This document shows positions 15,204 through 22,516 of a stretch of DNA of 23,267 nt, one piece after another. Position 1 is the first letter of the stretch. The number at the start of each line of letters is the position of its first letter. The translations under genes and the position numbers were made by a program. Source of the DNA: Spirochaetaceae bacterium (GTDB lineage Bacteria; Spirochaetota; Spirochaetia; DSM-27196; PXBQ01); NCBI GenBank assembly GCA_003566875.1, contig PXBQ01000139.1:1-23267 (forward strand), written 5' to 3'. The notes below the pieces were generated by a model that was not told the DNA's origin, did not search any database, and saw only the letters and a program-made list of their open reading frames with translations.

Positions 15204-16616
15204 TCATTCGAACGAGTACGACGAGAGAACGTTGAGGTTTCCCGCCGCGATCTCGATCCCCGAACGTCGGTCGACGAACACAACGCGACCGCGCGTGTCG
15301 TAGTACTCGACGGTGATATCGTAAACCCCGGGCTCGAGATGAAACTCCGCGACGTACGCATGGGCAGGGAAGAATCGCGAGATCCGAAGATCGGCTTTCT
15401 CACTTGCGTCGACCGCAACGTCGGTCGCGACCGACGCGACTATCCCCATGAGTGCGCCGAAACCACCGGCACTCGCCCCTGCAGTTTCAAGTCGCCGTTT
15501 TCCTTCGGCAGCGAGAACGCCTTTCACGATCGTGCGCGTAATCGTTCTGGTATACACAATTGGCTGTCTAACCTCGAACGTCTCGCGCGCGACGTTCGCA
15601 AGGCTCTCAATCGGTTCCAGTTCTCCGACGACGCGTCCGTTTGCCGCGACACGAATCGCGTTGATCCTCGAGTCGCGAAGAGCTATTCTCGGCAGTTCGA
15701 ACTTGAACCGGTACCCACCGGCAACACCGGGAAAGTATAGGCGGTCAATACCGACGAAATCAAACCGGCCACGGTCACCTTCGCGCAGGACCGCGATCGT
15801 TACGTAGTCGGGATCCGTGATTATGTACAGCGCGTCGGCCTGTTTCGTCGGTGATCGCCCCGCGAAACCGAATACGTTGAGGCGCGCTTTGTCGGTTGGC
15901 TCGGTGAGACCGTCGAGTTTCGGGCGAGGAAAGTCGTATACCGACGGCTGAAGCGTAAACGCGTCGTCGATCGCGTCCCGATCTATTCGGACGGAGTCCC
16001 AGTTCCGCTCATTGCGGTATAACAGGAGACTGATGTACCGGGCCAACGCGGAGTTGTGAAACCGCACGGAGCCCGGTTGATGGGTTGTGCGGGTATGTTC
16101 GGACTTGTTGAGTTCGCGCGCGAGCCGGGCGTACTTGTCTTCGAGCAGGTCGAGCTTGATCTGGGCGCGACGAACCTCGACGAACGCGGGCTCGATCGCG
16201 CCGAGTTCGATGAAGTTCAACGCCTTGAAGATGTTCAGGTAGACGTCCTCGTACTCTTCGCCCGAGTACTCGACCATCGTATCGTTCAGCAACAGCGCGG
16301 ATGCTGCATCGGCTATACTGCGCGTGAACAGATCCTCTATGAGGTGTTCCGCCTCGGTCAGATGACGCGTGCTCTCGGCAAAATCGCCGTTGAAATGGTG
16401 CAGCATCCCACGGTCGAGATGGTATAGAACCCGTTCGCGGTCGCCGTACAGCCGTCCTCGTTCGTCGTTTTCGACAAGACGGATCGCGGCACCGTACTCA
16501 CCGCGCTGTACGTGTGTGTCGATATCAGAGAACCTCTCATCGCGCGTCATAGTGACGCAGCTAGAGAGGATGATGCTCATGAGAAGAAAGGTGGCTGGAT
16601 TTATCTTTATTCTCAC
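15204..16616 (-). CDS. COG3014-like TPR-type lipoprotein
   Basis: This 470-residue lipoprotein precursor has a signal segment MRIKINPATFLLMSIILSSC with lipobox LSSC (Cys20). The N-terminal half (about 30-210) is helical with TPR-like features (RGEYGAAIRLVE, LDRGMLHHFNGDFAEST, YLNIFKALNFIELG). The C-terminal half is beta-rich and ends in a domain describing an extracytoplasmic fold (FHLEPGVYDITVEYYDTRGRVV). It resembles the uncharacterised COG3014 family, which is often found beside LpoB and LPP20 lipoproteins; this is the case here. The start is GTG (16614-16616), 25 bases after lpoB. GGGTG upstream is a weak ribosome site, and the lipobox position supports this start. The molecular function is unknown. 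Confidence 0.8.
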   Translation of the reverse strand: MRIKINPATFLLMSIILSSCVTMTRDERFSDIDTHVQRGEYGAAIRLVENDERGRLYGDRERVLYHLDRGMLHHFNGDFAESTRHLTEAEHLIEDLFTRSIADAASALLLNDTMVEYSGEEYEDVYLNIFKALNFIELGAIEPAFVEVRRAQIKLDLLEDKYARLARELNKSEHTRTTHQPGSVRFHNSALARYISLLLYRNERNWDSVRIDRDAIDDAFTLQPSVYDFPRPKLDGLTEPTDKARLNVFGFAGRSPTKQADALYIITDPDYVTIAVLREGDRGRFDFVGIDRLYFPGVAGGYRFKFELPRIALRDSRINAIRVAANGRVVGELEPIESLANVARETFEVRQPIVYTRTITRTIVKGVLAAEGKRRLETAGASAGGFGALMGIVASVATDVAVDASEKADLRISRFFPAHAYVAEFHLEPGVYDITVEYYDTRGRVVFVDRRSGIEIAAGNLNVLSSYSFE

Positions 16617-16641
16617 GGGTTCACCCGGGAATGCACCTGTC

Positions 16642-17253
16642 TTACCAGCGCGTTCTAGGTTGCCTGATCAGCTTTCGAATTTCTTTTGTCCCGATCCAGG
16701 CTTTCTCGTTGCTCTCGATGTTGATCAACTCGAGGTCGACCTTGTACGACACGACACGTTGTCCTTCGACGGCATCGGTTTGTGACGTGATCACTCCGAT
16801 GAGGATGAAGTCCGCGCCGGTCTCGCGGCCAAGCCGTGCGATCGTCGCCGGATCGGCCTCGATCTGCTGGTCGAGCCGCTCGTCGCGAATCTCTTCACGT
16901 TCAGACGCCGCGGCAACGAAAGTGACCTGCCCCGAGTTGATGAGCTCGCGTTCTATATCCTTGATGAAGGTCAAAACCTCGATATGTTCGGAGCTGCGGT
17001 TCGCGATCCGGCCGACGATGACTACGGGTCGTCGGTTCGTGCGTTGCCTGAAGTTCTCGTACCACGGCCGGCGGAGCACATCGTCGATCATCTCCTGGGC
17101 AACAAGGCGCGAGTCGGTGTCGTTCCATCGTCCGCTGAGATCAACAGCCTGGTCGGTCGAAATTCGCTGAACCGTCCGCGGTTGAGTCGTACAACCGATA
17201 AAAACGAAAATAATGGCAACCGCCAACACCGGGGCAGTTCGGGGAAAGGACAT
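16642..17253 (-). CDS. LpoB-like penicillin-binding-protein activator lipoprotein
   Basis: This 203-residue lipoprotein precursor has signal peptide MSFPRTAPVLAVAIIFVFIGC (lipobox FIGC, Cys21). The mature region matches the LpoB/YcfM family: DLSGRWNDTDSRLVAQEMIDD, then VVIVGRIANRSSEHIEV, a helix with DIERELINSGQ, and GADFILIGVITS. In E. coli, LpoB is an outer-membrane lipoprotein that activates PBP1B; whether it does so here is inference. The start is supported by AGGAG at 17261-17265, seven bases upstream. A perfect 8-base hairpin sits directly before the ribosome site. It is the first gene of the lipoprotein triad. Confidence 0.82.
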   Translation of the reverse strand: MSFPRTAPVLAVAIIFVFIGCTTQPRTVQRISTDQAVDLSGRWNDTDSRLVAQEMIDDVLRRPWYENFRQRTNRRPVVIVGRIANRSSEHIEVLTFIKDIERELINSGQVTFVAAASEREEIRDERLDQQIEADPATIARLGRETGADFILIGVITSQTDAVEGQRVVSYKVDLELINIESNEKAWIGTKEIRKLIRQPRTRW

Positions 17254-17269
17254 AGCTCAACTCCTCAGG

Positions 17270-17290
17270 GTATCTTCCTGAAGAAGATAC
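17270..17290 (-). promoter_or_regulatory. Hairpin adjacent to the lpoB-like ribosome binding site
   Basis: GTATCTTC (17270-17277) and GAAGATAC (17283-17290) form a perfect 8-base stem with a 5-base loop. The stem ends four bases before the Shine-Dalgarno (17261-17265). An outer CAGGG/CCCTG pair (17266-17270 and 17302-17306) could form an alternative, larger stem. No T-run follows, so a regulatory RNA hairpin or an operator is more likely than a terminator. Confidence 0.5.
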
Positions 17291-17329
17291 TATCACATAA
17301 ACCCTGAATTCAAACCTTCCGAGAGTATA

Positions 17330-17794
17330 TCACGTTTTTGTGTCGTGTTCCTCGTCGTTCCGAAGCAGGAATGAGAATTCCTCGTCCGACACGAGTTCCG
17401 GTGTGTGCGGCTCGGCAGGCCGATTTTCGATTATCGTCCGGAGTTCGTCACTTTCGGCAAGACGCGCATCGCGCATCTGGACAAACCGCGACTTCTGATC
17501 CGCGAGTGCGATCGTGAAAGAGGTGTGGCCCGCGACGAGTGTATCGAGCAACGACACGAACAGTTTTTCCGCCCGCAACAACGACCGGAGATACTCGGTG
17601 CGGCGAATCAGGTGAGTGTTTTCCTTGAGCGAGTCCGCGAGTGTTAGGATCGTCCGATCAAGGAAGACCACATCTTCGATTACCTTGTCTCCAAACACGT
17701 CCGAGTCGATATCGAGCTCTATGCCCGATGAGATCGTTTTGATCATTGAGACGATATGGAAAATATCGTCCTCGTAATGTACTCGTATCGCCAT
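17330..17794 (-). CDS. Uncharacterised helical cytoplasmic protein
   Basis: I do not recognise this 154-residue protein. It has no signal peptide or membrane segment. After a short mixed start (MAIRVHYEDDIFHIVSMIKT) most of residues 40-130 are predicted helix with long amphipathic stretches (VVFLDRTILTLADSLKENT, LRSLLRAEKLFVSLLDTLV). The tail is acidic (SDEEFSFLL, NDEEHDTKT). AGGGA lies about seven bases before ATG 17794. It is divergent from the rpsF operon and upstream of the lipoprotein genes on the same strand, with a 76-base gap. Coding quality (codon use, clean start) supports a real gene. Confidence 0.75.
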   Translation of the reverse strand: MAIRVHYEDDIFHIVSMIKTISSGIELDIDSDVFGDKVIEDVVFLDRTILTLADSLKENTHLIRRTEYLRSLLRAEKLFVSLLDTLVAGHTSFTIALADQKSRFVQMRDARLAESDELRTIIENRPAEPHTPELVSDEEFSFLLRNDEEHDTKT

Positions 17795-17835
17795 GATTCT
17801 TCCCTACCTAACAATCGGCCCGTTCGTCGCCGGAC

Positions 17836-17864
17836 TTGACACTGGGGGGCCGGCGTGGTAGTTT
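17836..17864 (+). promoter_or_regulatory. Promoter of the rpsF-ssb-rpsR-rplI-dnaB operon
   Basis: There is a perfect -35 TTGACA (17836-17841), a 17-base spacer, and TAGTTT (17859-17864) as the -10. Transcription should start near 17871, giving a leader of about 50 bases before rpsF. No equally good promoter was seen for the divergent gene at 17794. Confidence 0.7.
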
Positions 17865-17878
17865 TCCCGAACCTCTTT

Positions 17879-17900
17879 ACCATCGGCGAGGATCGATGGT
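17879..17900 (+). promoter_or_regulatory. Hairpin in the rpsF leader
   Basis: ACCATCG (17879-17885) and CGATGGT (17894-17900) form a perfect 7-base stem with an 8-base loop, starting a few bases into the predicted transcript and ending about 12 bases before the GAGGAGG ribosome site. It could be an autoregulatory S6:S18 binding site, but I could not match the published S6:S18 motif with confidence. Confidence 0.45.
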
Positions 17901-17922
17901 CGAAAGTCCGTGAGGAGGATAC

Positions 17923-18204
17923 ATGAGGACATACGAGGCGATGTGCGTCTTCCGCCCGGAAGATGAAACATTCACACGCGGCAAAGACGTTGTGCGGGAA
18001 GAACTGACCAAGCTCGAAGCGAAGGTCATACGGGAAGAAGACATGGGTCTCAGAACTCTCGCGTACCCCATCCAGAAAACCCATCAGGCGCATTATTTTT
18101 ACTTTGTTGTCGAGATGGAGCCCGAAAAAGCTTACGTTACTGAGAATGCGCTGAAGCTCAAAACCGAGCTTCTCCGGTTCATGATGGTAAAACAGGAGTC
18201 CTAA
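17923..18204 (+). CDS. rpsF: 30S ribosomal protein bS6
   Basis: This 93-residue protein of the small-subunit platform binds 16S rRNA as a heterodimer with bS18. Family features are MRTYEAMCVFRPEDE at the N-terminus, LRTLAYPIQKTHQAHYFYF in the middle and KLKTELLRFMMVK near the end. GAGGAGG lies six bases before ATG 17923. The stop TAA abuts the ssb ATG with no gap, indicating translational coupling. It is the first gene of the operon. Confidence 0.97.
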   Translation: MRTYEAMCVFRPEDETFTRGKDVVREELTKLEAKVIREEDMGLRTLAYPIQKTHQAHYFYFVVEMEPEKAYVTENALKLKTELLRFMMVKQES

Positions 18205-18654
18205 ATGGCTTCCGATCTCAACACCGTTACCGTTGTCGGCCGTTTGACGCGGGACGCAGAATTGAAGTTTACCGGAACCGGGCTCCAGATCTGTAGTTTT
18301 TCGGTCGCCAACAACTACCGTCGGAAGTCCGGCGAGGAGTGGATCGAAGAGACGAATTTCTTCGATGCCGTGATGATGGGCCGTCGCGCAGAGGCTCTCC
18401 ATAAGTACCTGACAAAAGGTACTCAGATCGGTATCGAAGGAGCGCTTCGGCAGAACCGATGGGAGAAAGACGGACAGACGCGGAGTCGTGTCGAAATATT
18501 CGTGAACGACCTTCAATTGTTCGGGAGCCCATCGGGCAGTCGATCAGGTGCGGCACCGGCCGGACAAGAGTCACGGGCCGGAAAGAGTTTTGGTTCGTAC
18601 TCTCAACCTCCTGCGGGTGAATCCGACGAGTTTGAAGACGACGTACCATTCTGA
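18205..18654 (+). CDS. ssb: Single-stranded DNA-binding protein
   Basis: This 149-residue OB-fold protein coats single-stranded DNA in replication, repair and recombination. The OB domain (1-108) shows LNTVTVVGRLTRDAELKFTG, FSVANNYR, ETNFFDAVMMGRRAE and KGTQIGIEGALRQNRW. A flexible Gly/Ser/Pro-rich linker (109-140) is followed by the acidic partner-binding tip DEFEDDVPF. It sits between rpsF and rpsR, the common arrangement. The start directly follows the rpsF stop. Confidence 0.97.
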   Translation: MASDLNTVTVVGRLTRDAELKFTGTGLQICSFSVANNYRRKSGEEWIEETNFFDAVMMGRRAEALHKYLTKGTQIGIEGALRQNRWEKDGQTRSRVEIFVNDLQLFGSPSGSRSGAAPAGQESRAGKSFGSYSQPPAGESDEFEDDVPF

Positions 18655-18670
18655 TACACGGAGGAAACAA

Positions 18671-19117
18671 ATGAGTGACAATACAAGTCAAAACGACAAT
18701 GCCGGCCAGAACAATAGAAGCGATCGTCCGGCCGGAGATAGCCGGAGTTCCGGACAGGAAGATACATCGTCGCGCGAGCCGCGCCGCGAGGGCGGATACT
18801 CTCGTGACGCGCGCCCGAGTGGCGGAGGCGGAGGCGGTTACAGCCGCGACCGCGACGATCGTGGTGACCGCGACGACCGCAGCGACGACCGCTCGTACCG
18901 TCCGCGCGGACGAGTATATTTCCGGAAGAAAATCGACAAAATCAAGGCTCAGAACCTCACGATCGATTATAAGCATCCGGAAATTCTCCGGCGGTTCATC
19001 ACCGACAAGGGCAAAATTCTTCCCAGACGGATTACTGGAACGTCGGCGAAGAACCAGCGACGCCTTGTAAAAGAGATCAAGCGTGCACGAGCCCTTGCGC
19101 TGTTGCCGTTGAGCTAA
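18671..19117 (+). CDS. rpsR: 30S ribosomal protein bS18 with long Arg/Asp/Gly-rich N-terminal extension
   Basis: This is the bS6 partner in the 30S platform. ATG 18671 is set by GGAGG (18660-18664) six bases upstream; the frame is open earlier, inside ssb, but that part is a shadow. The conserved bS18 core begins near residue 81 (RVYFRKK, then YKHPEILRRFITDKGKILPRR, TGTSAKNQRRLVKEIKRAR). Residues 1-80 are low-complexity: an Asn/Ser-rich start, a Gly6 run at 51-56, and SRDRDDRGDRDDRSDDRS. Usual bS18 proteins are about 75-100 residues; this one is 148. The extension is probably disordered and could contact RNA or partner proteins. It lies 16 bases after ssb. Confidence 0.95.
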   Translation: MSDNTSQNDNAGQNNRSDRPAGDSRSSGQEDTSSREPRREGGYSRDARPSGGGGGGYSRDRDDRGDRDDRSDDRSYRPRGRVYFRKKIDKIKAQNLTIDYKHPEILRRFITDKGKILPRRITGTSAKNQRRLVKEIKRARALALLPLS

Positions 19118-19173
19118 ATTCGAGCGAAGAACGTCGGAATCGGCCGCGGCGACGCGCGGGATCGGCAAGAGGC

Positions 19174-20133
19174 ATGACACAACAAGAAAAAAGGGCGTGG
19201 ATCGACGTCGGTATTGCGGCGCTGATCGCGACGTTCCTTTTGCAATCACGACTTTTTGCTCTTTTTTTTCTGGTCCCGCTTCAAAGCATTCGGGTTCGGC
19301 GCGGCCACGTCGCGTTCTGGTACGCGGCGGCATCGATGATTGCGTTTGTAGCCGGGCTCAAGCTAGTTCAGATGACCCGGCTCGGGATCGGCTTTGACGC
19401 GGCGTTTTTTTTCCTGGATCTTTTCGTACCGATATCTTTGTGCTTGGGACTGTGGCTTATCGACGCACCGGTACTCGCGAGGCACAAACGCGAGTACAGA
19501 TTAATCGCGGCGACCGCGCTTGGTTCTGTCGGTGTTCTTCCGGTTTTTGGTGTCCTCGCCTCGGCTGAGGTCCTTACCGAGGTCGTACAAGCGCAGATCG
19601 TGATGCTCGCGGGGGGAAGTGAGCTCGTGAACAGCGGTGTCATAGATGAGATCGTGACAACCGCGATTACCGCGCTGTACGGCAGTTTTTCGTTGGGTAT
19701 CGCAGTGGTGCTTGGCGCCGGTTGGTATCTTGGAACGGTGCTCGCTCTTCGCGGGACCGAGCGCGTTGAGGATGCTCCGAGCCTCCTGCAGTTCCGAACC
19801 GAGCCGCGCCTCATCTGGGCGTTTCTCGTGTCGTGGGCGATTGCGTTGATTGGGTTTTATGTCGATATCGGTCTTTTGCGACCGGTTGCGACGAATATCG
19901 GCTTAGTGTTGGCTCTTATTTATGCCGTGCAAGGGGTCGGGATAATCCGATTCTTGATGGCGCGGTTCGGTCTGGGCCGTGGCGCGAGAATCGGTATCGG
20001 GATCGCGGCTTTTTTCGTCGTGTTGATTCCCGGTTTGAACCTTGTCGTCGTGTTCGGCGTCCCGGGATTAGGGCTCGCGGAGTTGTGGGTGAATTTTGGA
20101 AGAACGGAAACGAACAGCAAAGAAGCGGAATGA
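19174..20133 (+). CDS. DUF2232/YybS-like integral membrane protein
   Basis: This 319-residue polytopic membrane protein has about eight hydrophobic segments (for example residues 11-35, 47-66, 77-96, 111-130, 165-190, 213-235, 240-260 and 275-305). Its place between rpsR and rplI matches the YybS (DUF2232) proteins found upstream of rplI in Bacillus and spirochaetes; assignment rests mostly on position and topology. The function is not established for the family. The start ATG 19174 has only a weak, closely spaced AAGAGG. It follows rpsR after 56 bases and precedes rplI by 23 bases, so it is in the same operon. Confidence 0.75.
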   Translation: MTQQEKRAWIDVGIAALIATFLLQSRLFALFFLVPLQSIRVRRGHVAFWYAAASMIAFVAGLKLVQMTRLGIGFDAAFFFLDLFVPISLCLGLWLIDAPVLARHKREYRLIAATALGSVGVLPVFGVLASAEVLTEVVQAQIVMLAGGSELVNSGVIDEIVTTAITALYGSFSLGIAVVLGAGWYLGTVLALRGTERVEDAPSLLQFRTEPRLIWAFLVSWAIALIGFYVDIGLLRPVATNIGLVLALIYAVQGVGIIRFLMARFGLGRGARIGIGIAAFFVVLIPGLNLVVVFGVPGLGLAELWVNFGRTETNSKEAE

Positions 20134-20156
20134 ACATGGTTGAAGGAGAATAAACG

Positions 20157-20792
20157 ATGAAGGTAATTCTTAACACCGATGTCACGACTCTTGGGGAAGA
20201 AGGAGACGTGAAAGACGTCGCTCGGGGATACGCGCGGAACTTTTTGATCCCGCGGGATCTCGTGCTTCCGTACACAAAACAGAATGTCGCAATAATCGAA
20301 GGTCGTCGTGTTTCGATCGAGCGTCGGAAAGATGAGAAGCGTTCGGCCGCGATGGGCCTCAAGGAGCGCATCGAGGCGATCACCGTGACGATCAAGGCGA
20401 CCGTCGGGGCATCGGGTCGGTTGTTCGGATCCGTATCATCGACGATGATCGCCGAGGAACTTGGAAAACTCGGCATCGAAATCGAGCGCCGACGGATCGA
20501 GATTCCTGATCACACGATCAAATCGACGGGAAGTTTCCCGGTGCGCGTCAAGCTGTACGGTGACCAGGAAGCCACGTTGAAAGTTGTCGTCACGGGTGAC
20601 GGTGAAAAGCCGGCTGAGGGAGCCGCGAGTCCCGCAGCCGAAGCCCCGCCCGCTGCTGTCGGCGCCGAATCTCGCGAGGAGGCAGAGACCGAGACCGCGT
20701 CTGAAGAAGCAGCCCTCGACACCGACAATGCGCCGGAGTTCAACGAGCTCGAAGACAATGAGCCCGAGACGGACGCGGATCGCGACGAGTAG
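20157..20792 (+). CDS. rplI: 50S ribosomal protein bL9 with acidic C-terminal tail
   Basis: This large-subunit protein at the base of the L1 stalk has a 148-residue core matching usual bL9. The N-terminal domain reads MKVILNTDVTTLGEEGDVKDVARGYARNFLIP; it is followed by a long connecting helix (about 42-75) and a C-terminal domain with GRLFGSVSSTMIAEEL. Residues about 149-211 are extra: Ala/Pro/Glu-rich, strongly acidic and probably disordered. AAGGAG lies upstream of ATG 20157. It is followed three bases later by dnaB. Confidence 0.96.
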   Translation: MKVILNTDVTTLGEEGDVKDVARGYARNFLIPRDLVLPYTKQNVAIIEGRRVSIERRKDEKRSAAMGLKERIEAITVTIKATVGASGRLFGSVSSTMIAEELGKLGIEIERRRIEIPDHTIKSTGSFPVRVKLYGDQEATLKVVVTGDGEKPAEGAASPAAEAPPAAVGAESREEAETETASEEAALDTDNAPEFNELEDNEPETDADRDE

Positions 20793-20795
20793 TAA

Positions 20796-22142
20796 GTGAG
20801 CGACGTCCGGAAGCCGCTGCGAGATACGATTCCACCGCACAACGGCGAGGCGGAAGTCGCAACCCTCGGTGCGGTCCTGATCGATCCGGAAGCTCTCGGA
20901 CGTATTGTTCAGTTTCTGCGCGCCGACGATTTTTACCGAGCCGCGCACCAGAAAATATTCGCCGCGATACGAGTTCTTTCGGAGCGTAGCGAAGAAATCG
21001 ATCTCATCACGCTGACCCAGGAACTGCGTTCGGAAGGAATCCTTGATTCCGTCGGCGGTGCCGGGTACGTCTCGTCGCTGACTTCGGCGGTACCGACAAG
21101 CGCAAACATTGAGTACTACGCGAGGATAGTCCGCGACGCGAGCATACGTCGCCGAATAATCAAGATCGCCGGCGAGATCATGGCCGAATCGTACGACGAC
21201 TCCAACGAAAGTCGTCGTGTCATCGAGGAAGCCGAGCGGCGCATTTTCGAGATTGCCGAAACTCAACAGACAAACGACTTTGTCCGCGCGAGCGACGTCG
21301 TCGAGATGACGATCAACATGATCGAGCATCTGTATAAGTCGAACGACGAGTATACGGGGATCCCGTCGGGGTTTCCCGCGCTGGATACGATGTTGAGCGG
21401 CTTTCAGAACTCCGAGTTCATCGTCATCGGCGCACGGCCTTCGGTCGGGAAAACAGCGTTTGCGCTGACCTGCGCGGGCAATATTTCGATTCATTCAAAG
21501 ATTCCGGTTGGTTTCTTCACGCTCGAGATGTCGAACATGGCGCTTATGCAACGTCTGATCGCCGCGGAGGCGCGGATCAGCTCTCAAACGATTAGGACCG
21601 GCATGTTGAAGCCGTCGGACTTCAAAAACTTGACCGACGCCGCCGGTTTGATCTACGAGGCGCCGTTGTGGATCTCCGACACTCCGAATATGAAGTTGCT
21701 CGACCTTCGTGCGCAGGCACGGCGGATGGTACTGCAGCACAAGGTGAGGATTATTTTCATCGATTACCTGACTTTGGTCACGGCCGAGAATACCGAAATT
21801 CCGCGTCACGAGCAGATCGCCGAGATCTCGCGTTCTCTGAAGGCTCTTGCGCGCGAGCTCGAAATACCGGTGGTTGCGTTGAGCCAAGTGACGCGCGATT
21901 CTGAAGGGAAAAGACCGAACCTCTCGAATATTCGGGAGTCCGGTTCGATCGAACAGGATGCCGACGTCGTGATGTTTCTACACCGTGAGCGTGGGACCGA
22001 ACGTGAGTCGAATGAACCGGCTAACACGGTCGAGACCGAGCTTGTCGTCGCGAAACAACGGAACGGACCCGTGGGTACGGTCAAAATCGCATTTGTTCCT
22101 CGTTACACGAAATTCGAGTCGCTTGCGGACGACGTTGTGTGA
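20796..22142 (+). CDS. dnaB: Replicative DNA helicase DnaB
   Basis: This 448-residue hexameric 5'-3' helicase drives the replication fork. The N-terminal collar domain covers about 1-150 (PPHNGEAEVATLGAVL). The RecA-like motor has Walker A GARPSVGKT at 212-220, FTLEMSNMALMQRL at 241-254, Walker B IIFIDYL at 319-325, ALSQVTRDSEGKRPNLSNIRESGSIEQDAD at 361-390 and KQRNGPVG at 420-427. No intein or other insertion is present. The start is GTG 20796 (MSDVRKP), three bases after the rplI stop with no strong ribosome site, so it is probably coupled to rplI translation. Confidence 0.97.
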   Translation: MSDVRKPLRDTIPPHNGEAEVATLGAVLIDPEALGRIVQFLRADDFYRAAHQKIFAAIRVLSERSEEIDLITLTQELRSEGILDSVGGAGYVSSLTSAVPTSANIEYYARIVRDASIRRRIIKIAGEIMAESYDDSNESRRVIEEAERRIFEIAETQQTNDFVRASDVVEMTINMIEHLYKSNDEYTGIPSGFPALDTMLSGFQNSEFIVIGARPSVGKTAFALTCAGNISIHSKIPVGFFTLEMSNMALMQRLIAAEARISSQTIRTGMLKPSDFKNLTDAAGLIYEAPLWISDTPNMKLLDLRAQARRMVLQHKVRIIFIDYLTLVTAENTEIPRHEQIAEISRSLKALARELEIPVVALSQVTRDSEGKRPNLSNIRESGSIEQDADVVMFLHRERGTERESNEPANTVETELVVAKQRNGPVGTVKIAFVPRYTKFESLADDVV

Positions 22143-22151
22143 CGGTATACT
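22123..22151 (+). promoter_or_regulatory. Candidate promoter for the ComFB-like gene
   Basis: TTGCGG (22123-22128), a 17-base spacer and TATACT (22146-22151) form a plausible sigma-70-type promoter at the very end of dnaB. It would give a leader of about 22 bases with the ribosome site AAGGGAG. The small gene may therefore be transcribed on its own as well as by read-through. Confidence 0.45.
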
Positions 22152-22179
22152 GATTTCACACTCGAGAAGGGAGCACCGA

Positions 22180-22461
22180 ATGTCGTTCAAGGCCCGGTAC
22201 GATTTCGAGTCGTTGGTCAACGAGTCCGAACGCCTCGTGATCGAAGAACTCGAACGTCAACTCGTAGAGACCGAGACTCGCTATAGCGAAAATGCAATCC
22301 TCGATATGGCCGCGTACGCGTTGAATCATGTGCAACCGATGTACCGAGCAAATCTTCTCGGGCGGTTGTACGCGTCGGCACTCGAGTCCGAAGCAGGTCC
22401 CGCGGTGCGAAAAGCGGTAAGCGACGCGATCAAGAAGGTTTCTCAGAACCCGCCGGAATGA
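22180..22461 (+). CDS. ComFB-like small protein lacking cysteines
   Basis: This 93-residue protein starts at ATG 22180, with AAGGGAG seven bases upstream; an earlier in-frame start lies inside dnaB and is not needed. The centre matches the late-competence ComFB family pattern: DMAAYALNHVQPMYRANLLGRLYAS (compare the family's D-I-x-A-x-ALN-x-L-P-P-x-Y-V). It is preceded by an amphipathic helix (ESERLVIEELERQLVE). The Cys residues that usually precede that Asp are absent (TRYSENAILD instead). Some ComFB-type proteins have been reported to bind cyclic di-nucleotides; whether this variant does is unknown. It sits after dnaB, probably with its own promoter. Confidence 0.8.
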   Translation: MSFKARYDFESLVNESERLVIEELERQLVETETRYSENAILDMAAYALNHVQPMYRANLLGRLYASALESEAGPAVRKAVSDAIKKVSQNPPE

Positions 22462-22474
22462 CCGTCCTCAGGCG

Positions 22475-22511
22475 GCGCCGGTAACGTCGTCGCTCCGCAC
22501 GGTGCTTTTTT
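22475..22511 (+). terminator. Candidate terminator after the ComFB-like gene
   Basis: GCGCCG (22475-22480) can pair with CGGTGC (22500-22505, one G-U pair), followed at once by T6 (22506-22511). The loop is long (19 bases), so the hairpin is modest. It lies in the 55-base gap between the converging ComFB-like and beta-propeller genes. Confidence 0.5.
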
Positions 22512-22516
22512 GAGTC

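Noticed and set aside
15060..15740. Plus-strand frame opposite the COG3014-like gene
   Set aside because: An antisense shadow; the minus-strand gene has a lipobox and family features.
18780..18905. Short repeated GAC/CGC units that look like a tandem repeat or CRISPR-like array
   Set aside because: The units are irregular, lack spacers, and encode the low-complexity Arg/Asp part of bS18.
18269..19333. Minus-strand frame opposite ssb and rpsR
   Set aside because: It lies opposite two conserved genes; its apparent length comes from the repetitive GAC/CGC-rich rpsR extension.
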